Positions 54,031 to 62,099 of a stretch of 64,000 nt of DNA are shown piece after piece. Below the pieces are notes generated by a model. The model searched no databases, was not told the origin of the DNA, and saw nothing but the letters and a program-made list of their open reading frames with translations. The stretch's first letter is position 1. The number at the start of each line of letters is the position of its first letter. Source of the DNA: Lachnospiraceae bacterium (GTDB lineage: Bacteria > Bacillota > Clostridia > Lachnospirales > Lachnospiraceae); NCBI GenBank assembly GCA_902363665.1, contig CABJAW010000002.1, positions 281,795 through 345,794 of the forward strand, given 5' to 3'. The position numbers were made by a program, and so were the translations under genes.

Positions 54031-55173
54031 ATGATTTGCATTAAGAACGGAACTCTTCACACAGCGATAACAAAGGATGTCTTTGTCGCTGATCTTCTGA
54101 TTGATCATGGGAAGATTGTAAAAATCGGTCAAAACATCTCTGCTGAAAATGCGGAGGTGATTGATGCGTCCGGCCTCCACGTGTATCCTGGCTTTATAGA
54201 CGCACACTGCCACATCGGCCTTGATGGCTATGGAATCGGCTATGAGGGACAGGACTACAATGAGCTGAACGATCCTGTCACTCCACAGGTACAGGCCATC
54301 GATGGCATCAACCCCTTCGATCCGTGTATGAAGATGGCGGCAAAGGCCGGTGTTACCTGCTTTGCAACTGGTCCTGGCAGCTCCAATGCGATTGGTGGAA
54401 CCTTTGCGGCCATCAAACCGATCGGCAACCGTGTCGATAACATGATCGTAAAATTCCCGATTGCCATGAAATGCGCGTTCGGCGAAAACCCGAAGCGCTG
54501 CTACCAGAATCAGGGCATCTCCAGCCGTATGACAAATGCTTCTATGATCCGCGGCGCGTTAAGCCATGCAAAGCTCTATAAGGCAAAAAAAGAAGCAGCC
54601 GGTGATGATATCTCCAAACTCCCGTCTTACGATCAGAAGGCAGAGGCTCTGATCCCGGTATTAAACCATGAGATCCCTTTAAAAGCGCATGCGCACCAGG
54701 CAAACGATATCTGCACTGCAATCCGCATTGCAAAGGAATTTGGGATTGATCTGACACTGGAGCATGTAACAGAGGGACATCTGATTGTGGACGAGCTTGC
54801 AAAAGAAAACCTTCCGCTTGCTGTCGGTCCGACCCTCGGACATGCAACAAAATTTGAGCTTCAAAATAAGACCTGGGAAACTCCCGGAATCCTTGCCAAC
54901 GCCGGATGTCATGTCTCCATCATCACCGACGCACCGGTAATTCCACTCCACTACCTCCCTCTCTGCGCAGGCTTTGCAATCAAAGCCGGAATGGATGAAT
55001 ACGATGCGCTCCGTGCCATCACCATCCACCCAGCTGAACACATCGGCATCGCAGACCGTGTCGGTTCCCTGGAAGAAGGAAAAGACGCCGATATCGTCAT
55101 TGCAGACGGCAGTCCTTTTGAACTGACCGGTGTAATCCGACATGTACTGATCGATGGAAAAGAAGTCAAGTAA
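54031..55173 (+). CDS. Amidohydrolase family protein (imidazolonepropionase-like)
   Basis: 380 aa from ATG 54031 (AAAAGGAG). Metal pair GFIDAHCHIGLDG (about 55-67), then PLKAHAHQAND, LEHVTEGH and a final Asp in SIITDAPVIPLHYL (about 300). HPAEHIGIADRVGSLEEGKDADIVI is the usual C-terminal closure of the fold. Relatives hydrolyse cyclic amides or dipeptides; substrate unknown. Not closely similar to the 7892 protein. Confidence 0.9.
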   Translation: MICIKNGTLHTAITKDVFVADLLIDHGKIVKIGQNISAENAEVIDASGLHVYPGFIDAHCHIGLDGYGIGYEGQDYNELNDPVTPQVQAIDGINPFDPCMKMAAKAGVTCFATGPGSSNAIGGTFAAIKPIGNRVDNMIVKFPIAMKCAFGENPKRCYQNQGISSRMTNASMIRGALSHAKLYKAKKEAAGDDISKLPSYDQKAEALIPVLNHEIPLKAHAHQANDICTAIRIAKEFGIDLTLEHVTEGHLIVDELAKENLPLAVGPTLGHATKFELQNKTWETPGILANAGCHVSIITDAPVIPLHYLPLCAGFAIKAGMDEYDALRAITIHPAEHIGIADRVGSLEEGKDADIVIADGSPFELTGVIRHVLIDGKEVK

Positions 55174-55199
55174 AAAGACGCCCCTGTAATGGGGCGTCT
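55172..55199 (-). terminator. Terminator of perR-rubredoxin, likely bidirectional
   Basis: AGACGCCCC/GGGGCGTCT 9-bp stem, U5 on the minus strand, placed between two converging genes. Confidence 0.8.
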
Positions 55200-55210
55200 C
55201 ATCTGAAAAT

Positions 55211-55366
55211 TTATTCTTCGGAAAACTGATCTTTACCCACTGCACACAGCGGACATTCAAAATCTTCCGGAACATCCTCCCATTTTGTACCAGGTGCAAT
55301 TCCACCTTCCGGATATCCCTTTTCCTCATCATATTCCCATCCACAGACGTCACATACGTATTTCAT
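55211..55366 (-). CDS. Rubredoxin
   Basis: 51 aa, AAGGAGG before ATG 55366. CDVCGWEYDEEKGYPEGGIAPGTKWEDVPEDFECPLC has the two CxxC knuckles that bind one iron, and the aromatic core. It passes electrons to peroxide- or superoxide-reducing enzymes. It overlaps the perR stop by 4 bp, so it is made with the peroxide regulator. Confidence 0.95.
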   Translation of the reverse strand: MKYVCDVCGWEYDEEKGYPEGGIAPGTKWEDVPEDFECPLCAVGKDQFSEE

Positions 55367-55764
55367 CGTTTATCCTCCTTCTCTTGTGCCCTGCATTCCG
55401 GGCAAATTCCCTTGAAAAAAATATCGTACGTCAAAAACTCCATTCCATGTGTATCATGTATTTTCTTTTGCAGATCCGGTATTTCGTCCATATCAACATC
55501 AAATACCTCTCCACATTTCACACATCTGACATGATAATGATTTTTCAATGTAAAATCAAAACGATCGGATCCGTCCGGAACTTCTACCTTCCTTATTGCC
55601 CCCTCTTCTGTCAGAATAGCAAGATTGCGGTATACCGTCCCTTTCCCTATAGACGGATGATCTTTTTTTACAAATTCATACACCTCATCAGCTGTCAGAT
55701 GGCGTTTTAATTCACATACTGCCCTCAGAATAAGAGCTTTCTGAATCGTATTTCTTCTTTCCAT
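55363..55764 (-). CDS. perR: Fur family peroxide-type regulator (PerR-like)
   Basis: 133 aa. Winged helix HLTADEVYEFVKKDHPSIGKGTVYRNLAIL, then metal site residues HYHVRCVKCGEVFDVDMDE and the structural zinc pair CVKC / CPEC. Length and layout are those of PerR, which senses peroxide by iron-catalysed His oxidation. Co-transcription with rubredoxin supports an oxidative-stress role. A Fur or Zur function is possible. Confidence 0.85.
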   Translation of the reverse strand: MERRNTIQKALILRAVCELKRHLTADEVYEFVKKDHPSIGKGTVYRNLAILTEEGAIRKVEVPDGSDRFDFTLKNHYHVRCVKCGEVFDVDMDEIPDLQKKIHDTHGMEFLTYDIFFKGICPECRAQEKEDKR

Positions 55765-55798
55765 TTGTTCACCTTATTAGTAATGTTTCTTAACAAGG

Positions 55799-55827
55799 AT
55801 TATATTCTATTATTATATGTTTGTCAA
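55799..55827 (-). promoter_or_regulatory. perR promoter
   Basis: TTGACA (55827-55822), 17-base spacer, TATAAT (55804-55799), a consensus promoter. The spacer and -10 are A+T-rich and resemble one half of a PerR box, but a full palindrome is not present. Confidence 0.65.
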
Positions 55828-55873
55828 TCAGAATCTGAAATTTTAGCCATTCCGAATATTTTCACTTTCTCTT

Positions 55874-56995
55874 TCACAGCAGCCGGAACACCTGCTCCAC
55901 CGCTGCTTCCATATTTTTCTCTGCCTTCTCTGTCTCCATTGCCTCATCCAGCGTCGTCACTCCACGTACAATTGGGAAAAACGCATCAATTCCAGCTCTG
56001 TTGCATTCTCCGGCGTCATCTCCGATGCTTCCGGCAAAAGCAACGGTCTTTACGCCGTATTTTTTTGCAAGTCGTGCTACTCCGATCGGCGCTTTTCCCA
56101 TCACAGACTGCGCATCCAGCTTTCCCTCGCCGGTCACTGCAATATCTGCATCCTGAAGCTCCTTTTCTAATCCGTTCACACTCAAAACAAGAGAAACTCC
56201 CGGTATCAACTCGCCTCCAAGAAAAGTCAGAAATGCAAAACCAAGTCCTCCCGCAGCCCCTGCACCTGCCTGGTTCATCGCATCACAATGAAAATGCTGT
56301 TCCACAACCTCCGCATAATGATGCATCGCCTCATCAAGCGGCTGTTTTTGCTCCTCCACGACACCTTTTTGCGGTCCAAAGATATACGTGGCTCCATTTA
56401 CACCGCAAAGTGGATTTGTCACATCGCAGGCAATCTGAAAATGAGCCTGCTCCAGTAATGGGTTCCGTTTATCTCCACCGATTTTCATTACTTTTCCAAG
56501 TGCCTGTGCACCTTCACCGACATCCTGCCCTTTTTCATCCAAAAACGAATAGCCAAGTGCCTTCAGCATTCCAATTCCGCCATCGTTCGTGGCACTTCCT
56601 CCGATTCCAATTATAAAATTCCGGCATCCTCTTTTAAGCGCGTCTGCGATCATTTCTCCCACCCCGCGCGTAGATGCACGAAGCGGATTTCTTTCCTTTG
56701 CCAGCGTAATCCCGGCTGCGGATGCCATTTCCATGACAGCCGTTTTCTGCTTCGAAAGCCATCCATAATAACACGCTACAAAGTCCCCATAAGGTCCTGT
56801 TGCTGTCAGACTGATCTTTTCTCCTCCCAGTCCTTCGATTAGCGCATCCGTCGTTCCCTCACCGCCATCAGCGACCGGGCAGACCACGACCTCCGCATTT
56901 GGACATGCGGAAAGAATTCCTCGTTTTACTGCATTTCCGGCCTGCATGGAGGTCATACTTCCTTTAAATGAATCTACTGCAACTACTGCTTTCAT
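55874..56995 (-). CDS. Glycerate kinase (GarK/GlxK family)
   Basis: 373 aa from ATG 56995. MKAVVAVDSFKGSMTSMQAGNAVKRGIL, PVADGGEGTTDALIEGLGG, IGIGGSATNDGGIGMLKALGY, and VTGEGKLDAQSVMGKAPIGVARLAKKYG are the conserved blocks of this family. It phosphorylates D-glycerate. Monocistronic or coupled to the membrane protein upstream. Confidence 0.95.
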   Translation of the reverse strand: MKAVVAVDSFKGSMTSMQAGNAVKRGILSACPNAEVVVCPVADGGEGTTDALIEGLGGEKISLTATGPYGDFVACYYGWLSKQKTAVMEMASAAGITLAKERNPLRASTRGVGEMIADALKRGCRNFIIGIGGSATNDGGIGMLKALGYSFLDEKGQDVGEGAQALGKVMKIGGDKRNPLLEQAHFQIACDVTNPLCGVNGATYIFGPQKGVVEEQKQPLDEAMHHYAEVVEQHFHCDAMNQAGAGAAGGLGFAFLTFLGGELIPGVSLVLSVNGLEKELQDADIAVTGEGKLDAQSVMGKAPIGVARLAKKYGVKTVAFAGSIGDDAGECNRAGIDAFFPIVRGVTTLDEAMETEKAEKNMEAAVEQVFRLL

Positions 56996-57012
56996 TTTTT
57001 CACGTCTCCCCA

Positions 57013-57534
57013 CTAACAGCGTCTCTTTTTCTTTACAAAGTAATTCAGAATTCCTCCCCCTACAATGATCACCATTGCAACTGCCACGACTCGTTTGGCT
57101 GCTTCTTGTGGAAGCTGGCTCTTGGATCCGATGGAATCTGAGTAAAAAATCAGCGTATAATTGATTTCATGAGGAGTTCCCATTGCCAGCGTATCTGCGA
57201 TCACCGGCATTCCCTCATCCATGATCTGTACCGGAATTTCGAAAACGGAATTCATGCCCTCTTCATTTGTCGGAAAGTACTGTTCGTCATCCACAATCAT
57301 ATAATCATAATTGGAACTGCTCCACTGAATCTGTGCATAAGCCTGTCCGTCTTTCACAGTCAGAATCGTAGGAGACGTTACCATGGCTTTCCCGCTTCCG
57401 CCTTCCAGATCCACTTGAATCGAATATTCCCCATCTGCTTTGTCGATCTGCATCCCTGCTGCCTGGCTAACACAGTTCCATGTACTTATACTGATCACTG
57501 CAGCTGCGATCAGACCTGGCCATTTTCTTTTCAT
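57013..57534 (-). CDS. Exported membrane-anchored protein, NEAT-like domain possible
   Basis: 173 aa. Signal peptide 1-26, an extracellular beta-rich domain (DGEYSIQVDLEGGSGKAMVTSPTILTVKDGQAYAQIQWSSSNYDYMIVDDEQYFP), a terminal membrane helix (VVAVAMVIIVGGGILNYF) and a KKKRR stop-transfer tail. The SSSNYDYM and YFP spacing recalls iron/heme-binding NEAT domains, but this is not certain. It starts 18 bp before the glycerate kinase gene. Confidence 0.6.
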   Translation of the reverse strand: MKRKWPGLIAAAVISISTWNCVSQAAGMQIDKADGEYSIQVDLEGGSGKAMVTSPTILTVKDGQAYAQIQWSSSNYDYMIVDDEQYFPTNEEGMNSVFEIPVQIMDEGMPVIADTLAMGTPHEINYTLIFYSDSIGSKSQLPQEAAKRVVAVAMVIIVGGGILNYFVKKKRRC

Positions 57535-57654
57535 ATCGTTACTTTATTTCTCCCGTATTCATATATTATTTGGTAACAGTCCGATGCGGATCGTTTTTCC
57601 GAAGCCGTTCTGAACTATTGCCGTAAATTTCACTATAACACAGCAAATCCTCCA

Positions 57655-57683
57655 TTGTAAATATAAAACATTTTTAGTATAAT
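57655..57683 (+). promoter_or_regulatory. Promoter of the cobI-ABC operon
   Basis: TTGTAA (57655-57660), 17-base spacer, TATAAT (57678-57683). No cobalamin riboswitch is seen in the 120-base leader. Confidence 0.6.
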
Positions 57684-57738
57684 TGATAAGATGTGGCTGT
57701 AACTACTATTTTACAGTTTCATAAATTCAATCATTTTT

Positions 57739-57785
57739 GTAACGGTTCAGCATCAGGTATTTTACTGCTTATTCTGAACAGTTAC
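57739..57785. repeat. Repeat family A, 47-bp miniature derivative
   Basis: GTAACGGTTCAG...CTGAACAGTTAC inverted ends with almost all of the interior missing, flanked by CATTTTT on both sides (57732-57738 and 57786-57792). It lies in the leader of the cobI operon. Confidence 0.7.
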
Positions 57786-57812
57786 CATTTTTTTAATCAG
57801 GAGGTTTTATCG

Positions 57813-58499
57813 ATGAAAGGAACTTTATATGGAGTGGGCGTCGGACCTGGAGATCCGGAATTAATGACAGTGAAGGCAATTCGAATGATTCGCGAAAATA
57901 GCATCATTGCCGTACCGGGTGCCGAGGTCAAAGAAACAGTTGCGTATAAAATCGCAGTTCAGGCGGTTCCGGAGCTTGCGGACAAAGAACTGCTTCCGAT
58001 CTACATGCCTATGACCCACGATCCAAAAGAACTGGAAGAAAATCATGCCAAAGGAGCAAAAGCACTTGAAGCCTGTCTTGATGCCGGCAAAAATGTAGTA
58101 TTCCTGACGCTCGGTGATCCTTGCGTGTATTCTACGTTCTCTTATCTGCAGCATCGCGTAGAGGCAGACGGTTATCACACTGAGCTGGTCAGCGGAATCA
58201 CTTCCTTCTGTGCTGCGGCTGCCCGGCTGAATATTTCTCTTTCTGAGTGGAATGAGCAGCTTCATATTGTTCCGGCCGTCCATCGTCTTGACAGCGAGCT
58301 TACGGAATCCGGAAACTATATTCTGATGAAATCCGGGAAGAAAATGAATCAGGTAAAAGAGATCCTCTCCAGAAGCGGACGCGATGTCCTGATGGTGGAA
58401 AATTGCGGAATGCCGGACGAACATATTTACCACGGGGTCGATGAAATCCCGGATGATGCCGGCTATTATTCTCTGATCATTGCGAAGGAGCACAAATGA
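57813..58499 (+). CDS. cobI: Precorrin-2 / cobalt-factor II C20-methyltransferase
   Basis: 228 aa from ATG 57813 (AGGAGG). GVGVGPGDPELMTVKAIRMI (SAM-binding loop of the tetrapyrrole methylases), VVFLTLGDPCVYSTFSYL, GITSFCAAAARLNISL and VPAVH are the CobI/CbiL blocks. It adds the C20 methyl in corrin ring synthesis. No other B12 gene lies in the window; instead it overlaps an ABC ATPase gene by 4 bp. It may serve with genes elsewhere or make a different methylated tetrapyrrole. Confidence 0.9.
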   Translation: MKGTLYGVGVGPGDPELMTVKAIRMIRENSIIAVPGAEVKETVAYKIAVQAVPELADKELLPIYMPMTHDPKELEENHAKGAKALEACLDAGKNVVFLTLGDPCVYSTFSYLQHRVEADGYHTELVSGITSFCAAAARLNISLSEWNEQLHIVPAVHRLDSELTESGNYILMKSGKKMNQVKEILSRSGRDVLMVENCGMPDEHIYHGVDEIPDDAGYYSLIIAKEHK

Positions 58500-59338
58500 T
58501 CGAAACAAAGAACCTGACCAAAACCTTTGACAATTTTACAGCCGTCGATTCTCTGGATCTCAAAATTGAGACCGGAGAATTTTTCGGTCTTCTTGGACCG
58601 AACGGGGCCGGAAAAACAACTACCATCAGCCTTCTTTCGACCCTTCTGCTCCCCACAAAGGGCGAAATTCTGATTGACGGGCAGAAACTGACCCGCAACC
58701 GTCCGGATCTGAAACGTAAAATCAGTGTCATCACGCAGGAATATTCCATGCGTCAGGATATGACAATGGACGAGATCATGGAATACCAGGGACGACTGTA
58801 TTTCATGCCGCGCAGGGAAATCAAGGAGCGCACGGAAGAGCTGCTGGAATTCTGTGATCTGATCAAGTTCCGCAAAAGAACGGTGCGCAAGCTTTCCGGC
58901 GGCATGAAGCGTAAATTAATGGTGTGCCGTGCGCTTCTAACCGAGCCGGAAATTCTGCTGCTGGATGAACCGACTGCCGGCATGGACGCACTGTCCCGCC
59001 GTCAGATGTGGAATCTGCTCCGCAAGTTAAACGGTAAAAATCTAACAATTCTTCTGACGACGCACTATATGGAAGAAGCACAGAATCTTTGCAGCCGCGT
59101 CGCTTTGATGGATCATGGAAAGCTTGAAGAAATCAACACACCATCCGGTCTGATCGACAGCCTGGGACGTTATGCCGTTGATGTATTTTCAGGAGAAGAA
59201 ACGAGAAGCAGTTATTTTAACAGTCGCGAAGAAGCCATTGCATATCTCTCCGGCTTATCCGGACAGGCTTCTCTTCGTGAAACAACACTGGAGGATGTGT
59301 TTGTGGAACGAGCCGGGCGACATCTGATGCCGTCATAA
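58496..59338 (+). CDS. ABC transporter ATP-binding protein (ABC-2 / DrrA type)
   Basis: 280 aa. Walker A GPNGAGKTTT, Q-loop VITQEYSMRQDMT, signature KLSGGMKRK, Walker B EILLLDEPTAGMDA, H-loop LTTHYMEE. The C-terminal extension is short. It overlaps the cobI stop (ATGA) and is followed 12 bp later by its permease: a coupled three-gene operon. Confidence 0.93.
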   Translation: MIETKNLTKTFDNFTAVDSLDLKIETGEFFGLLGPNGAGKTTTISLLSTLLLPTKGEILIDGQKLTRNRPDLKRKISVITQEYSMRQDMTMDEIMEYQGRLYFMPRREIKERTEELLEFCDLIKFRKRTVRKLSGGMKRKLMVCRALLTEPEILLLDEPTAGMDALSRRQMWNLLRKLNGKNLTILLTTHYMEEAQNLCSRVALMDHGKLEEINTPSGLIDSLGRYAVDVFSGEETRSSYFNSREEAIAYLSGLSGQASLRETTLEDVFVERAGRHLMPS

Positions 59339-59350
59339 GGAGGAGGCATT

Positions 59351-60082
59351 ATGGGAATTATTACTATTTTATGGGAAAAATGGGTGGAATTTCGAAGAGA
59401 CTTCTATAAAATCACTCTTGCAGCCATGATCGCGCCTCTGATGTATCTGGTTGTATTTGGCATGGGAATCCAGACAAGCTCGCACGGACAGCCGTATCTG
59501 AATTTTCTGATCCCGGGTGTCGTGGCTCTGACAACTATGAATGGAAGCTTCAATGCCATTGCTCAGAATCTGAATGTACAGCGGCTTTATGAAAAAGCAT
59601 TTGATCAGGTTATGATCTCCCCTACTCCGCTGTGGCAGTTCATCGCCGGTCAGATCATCGGCGGAAGTCTCCGCGGGTTCTATGCCGGCGGAATCATTCT
59701 GATCCTGACGATGCCGATCGACACGGGACTGATTTTCAATGGCTGGTCCTTTTTGATCATGTTCTTAAATGGTGCGGTCTTCTCTGCGATCGGAGTCGTA
59801 GTATCCTTCCTTGCCAAGAACCATGCTGATGTACCGCGCTTTTCTAATTATATCATTATGCCGATGGCTTATCTTTGCAATACATTTTTCTCAACCGAAA
59901 AACTGCCTGGATTTCTCGGAAAATTTATTTCCGCGCTTCCTCTGTCCCAGACAAGTCACCTGATCCGAAGCATCTCTGCCGGAGAAGGCTTTGCCGCATC
60001 GGGAATTGTGATCCTCTTTGTGTACCTCATCGTATTTACAGCCATCGCGGCCTGGTTTATTTACAAAAAGAAGAATCTCTGA
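59351..60082 (+). CDS. ABC-2 type permease
   Basis: 243 aa, AGGAGG before the ATG. Six membrane helices and the ABC-2 motif region NFLIPGVVALTTMNGSFNAIAQNLNVQRLYEKAFDQVMISP; IIMPMAYLCNTFFSTEKLP in the later loop. It forms an exporter with the preceding ATPase. Substrate unknown; coupling to cobI suggests a metal or tetrapyrrole. Confidence 0.92.
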   Translation: MGIITILWEKWVEFRRDFYKITLAAMIAPLMYLVVFGMGIQTSSHGQPYLNFLIPGVVALTTMNGSFNAIAQNLNVQRLYEKAFDQVMISPTPLWQFIAGQIIGGSLRGFYAGGIILILTMPIDTGLIFNGWSFLIMFLNGAVFSAIGVVVSFLAKNHADVPRFSNYIIMPMAYLCNTFFSTEKLPGFLGKFISALPLSQTSHLIRSISAGEGFAASGIVILFVYLIVFTAIAAWFIYKKKNL

Positions 60083-60117
60083 TAACGCGCCACTTATAAA
60101 AGCTTCCGGATGAAAGC

Positions 60118-60148
60118 AAAAAGGTGCCACTTTCGGGTGACACCCTTT
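60118..60148 (-). terminator. Terminator of glgA
   Basis: AAAGGTGCCAC / GTGACACCCTTT stem with one bulge followed by U5 on the minus strand, between converging genes. Confidence 0.7.
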
Positions 60149-60158
60149 CGATATCCGG

Positions 60159-61898
60159 TTAACTTCTCGGCGTTAACTCTACATACATATCTTTATACTG
60201 TTTTGCACTCTTTTCCCAGGAAACATCTTTTTCCATATCACGGACTACCATATTATCCCAGCATTCCCTGTGTTCAAAATAGAGAGTCTTTGCCCTGTTA
60301 ATGGCATCATAAAGAAGTCCGCTCTCATAGCGGTCAAACGTAAAACCGTTGCCTGTATTGTCAAACATATTATAGGGCCAGACGGTATCCTTGAGCCCAC
60401 CTGTTTCCCTGACGATCGGAACAGAGCCATATCTCATGGCGATCAGCTGCGTGAGCCCGCATGGCTCAAATCTTGAAGGAACCAGAAGTGCATCACATCC
60501 CGCATAAATATTATGAGCCACATTTTCATTATAAGCAATATAGGCACAGAAGCTGCCCTTATATTTGTTTTCATAATAGCGGAAAGTATCCTCATACCAG
60601 GCATCCCCAGTTCCAAGAACCACCACCTGCGTGTGCTCATCCATGATTCCCGGGATTACGGCATTTACAAGATCAAGTCCTTTCTGATTGGTGAGACGTG
60701 AAATAAGCCCGATCACCATCTTATGGTCATCCACATCCAGACCCAAAGATTCCTGAAGCGCCTTCTTATTCGCCTTTTTCTTCTCTATCACTGACTTGTC
60801 ATCATAGTCAGATGCCAGCAGTTTGTCGGTTGCCGGATTCCAGATATCCGTATCAATCCCATTCACAATTCCTAAAATCTTATTGCTGTGATACCTTAAA
60901 TGAGCGGCAAGTCCCTCCCCATACTCCTCGGTCTGGATCTCCCAGGCATAGGTATTGCTTACGGTCGTCACTTTATTGCTGTAAGCGATACCGCCCTTTA
61001 ACATATTCGCATCCAGCCAGTTCTGGATCATGCAGTCCTTATTAAATACATAATCTGGAAGTCCGGACCAGTACTGGATCATTTTTCTGTCGTAGATGCC
61101 CTGGAATTTCAGATTATGTATTGTGAGTACTGCAATCGCCCGCCCTACGTTCGTATCCTGAAAACAGGTTCTCAGGTAAAGTGGTACTAATGCCGCCTGC
61201 CAATCATGGCAATGGACTACGTCAGGCGTCCAGTCCAGGTAATTGAGTGCGGCAAGGGAAGCCTTGGCGAAATAACAGAATTTCGGAATATCGTCTATCA
61301 GGTTAGTATAAGGATTTCCCCAGGAAAAGAACTCATCATTATCTATAAAATCATAGACAACGCCATCCTCCTGATACTCCATGATTCCTACATAATACTG
61401 TTTTCCATCTGAGCAGAGATTCATATAGAAAGAACCCCTGTACTCCATCTTTTCCTGAAATTTCTGCGGAATGCATTTATATCTTGGCAGGATCACCTTA
61501 ACATCCAGATTTAATTTTGCCAGTGCTTTTGGGAGTGCATACATTACATCCCCCAGTCCTCCCGTTTTCACAAACGGATAACATTCTGATCCAATGAAAG
61601 CGACACTTCTTCTCGGTCCCAGATCAGGCTGCACAACAGGTGCCTCCGTGACAACTGCAGCCTGTTTAACCGGTACAGCTTTTTCTGCCGGGACGGCTGC
61701 CTCTTTGACTGGTTCAGCCTTCTCTGCCGGGACGGCTGCCTCTTTGACTGGTTCAGCCTTCTCTGCTGGGACGGCTGCCTCTTTGACTGGTTCAGCCTTC
61801 TCTGCCGGGACGGTTGCCTTTTTAACCGGTGCAGCTTTTTTTGCAGTGCTTTTCACGCTTCTCTTCGTAGTGCTCTTTTGTTCTGTCTTTTTCCTCAT
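60159..61898 (-). CDS. glgA: Glycogen synthase with low-complexity N-terminal extension
   Basis: 579 aa, GGGGGA before ATG 61898. The catalytic part starts at about residue 97 (RRSVAFIGSECYPFVKTGGLGDVMYALP, with the KTGGL ADP-glucose motif) and ends normally; FEPCGLTQLIAMRYGSVPIVRETGGL is the GT5 donor site. The first 95 residues are extra: Lys/Ser/Thr-rich start, then four 13-residue units of VPAEKAEPVKEAA type. Such an AKP-rich tail is absent from usual GlgA and may bind glycogen, a partner or nucleic acid. No other glycogen gene lies nearby. Confidence 0.95.
   Translation of the reverse strand: MRKKTEQKSTTKRSVKSTAKKAAPVKKATVPAEKAEPVKEAAVPAEKAEPVKEAAVPAEKAEPVKEAAVPAEKAVPVKQAAVVTEAPVVQPDLGPRRSVAFIGSECYPFVKTGGLGDVMYALPKALAKLNLDVKVILPRYKCIPQKFQEKMEYRGSFYMNLCSDGKQYYVGIMEYQEDGVVYDFIDNDEFFSWGNPYTNLIDDIPKFCYFAKASLAALNYLDWTPDVVHCHDWQAALVPLYLRTCFQDTNVGRAIAVLTIHNLKFQGIYDRKMIQYWSGLPDYVFNKDCMIQNWLDANMLKGGIAYSNKVTTVSNTYAWEIQTEEYGEGLAAHLRYHSNKILGIVNGIDTDIWNPATDKLLASDYDDKSVIEKKKANKKALQESLGLDVDDHKMVIGLISRLTNQKGLDLVNAVIPGIMDEHTQVVVLGTGDAWYEDTFRYYENKYKGSFCAYIAYNENVAHNIYAGCDALLVPSRFEPCGLTQLIAMRYGSVPIVRETGGLKDTVWPYNMFDNTGNGFTFDRYESGLLYDAINRAKTLYFEHRECWDNMVVRDMEKDVSWEKSAKQYKDMYVELTPRS
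61684..61839 (-). repeat. 39-bp tandem repeat inside glgA
   Basis: Four units starting at 61684, 61723, 61762 and 61801; the first three are nearly identical and the fourth has diverged. They encode the 13-residue Ala/Pro/Lys/Glu units. Unit number could vary by slippage without breaking the frame. Confidence 0.9.
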
Positions 61899-62013
61899 TT
61901 TTATCCCCCATCTCTAAAATAGTATTGCACACCCTGATATGTTCCTGTCAGCCAGCTCTCTCTTTTGTTTTATTTATAAGTAATTTTAGCAAAAAATACA
62001 TCTGTAGTCAAAC

Positions 62014-62060
62014 AAAATACCGCAGGTGCAGCTTTCCTGGTGCTCCTGCGGTATTTTTTC
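62014..62060. terminator. Terminator of the NSS gene (bidirectional)
   Basis: AAAATACCGCAGG/CCTGCGGTATTTT stem with T-runs on both strands. Confidence 0.85.
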
Positions 62061-62099
62061 AGCCTTTCCCCTGCATTTTTACAAATCGAATCCTCTGCT

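Noticed and set aside
57535..57812. Cobalamin riboswitch upstream of cobI
   Set aside because: No B12-box-like sequence; the only structure is the miniature repeat A hairpin.
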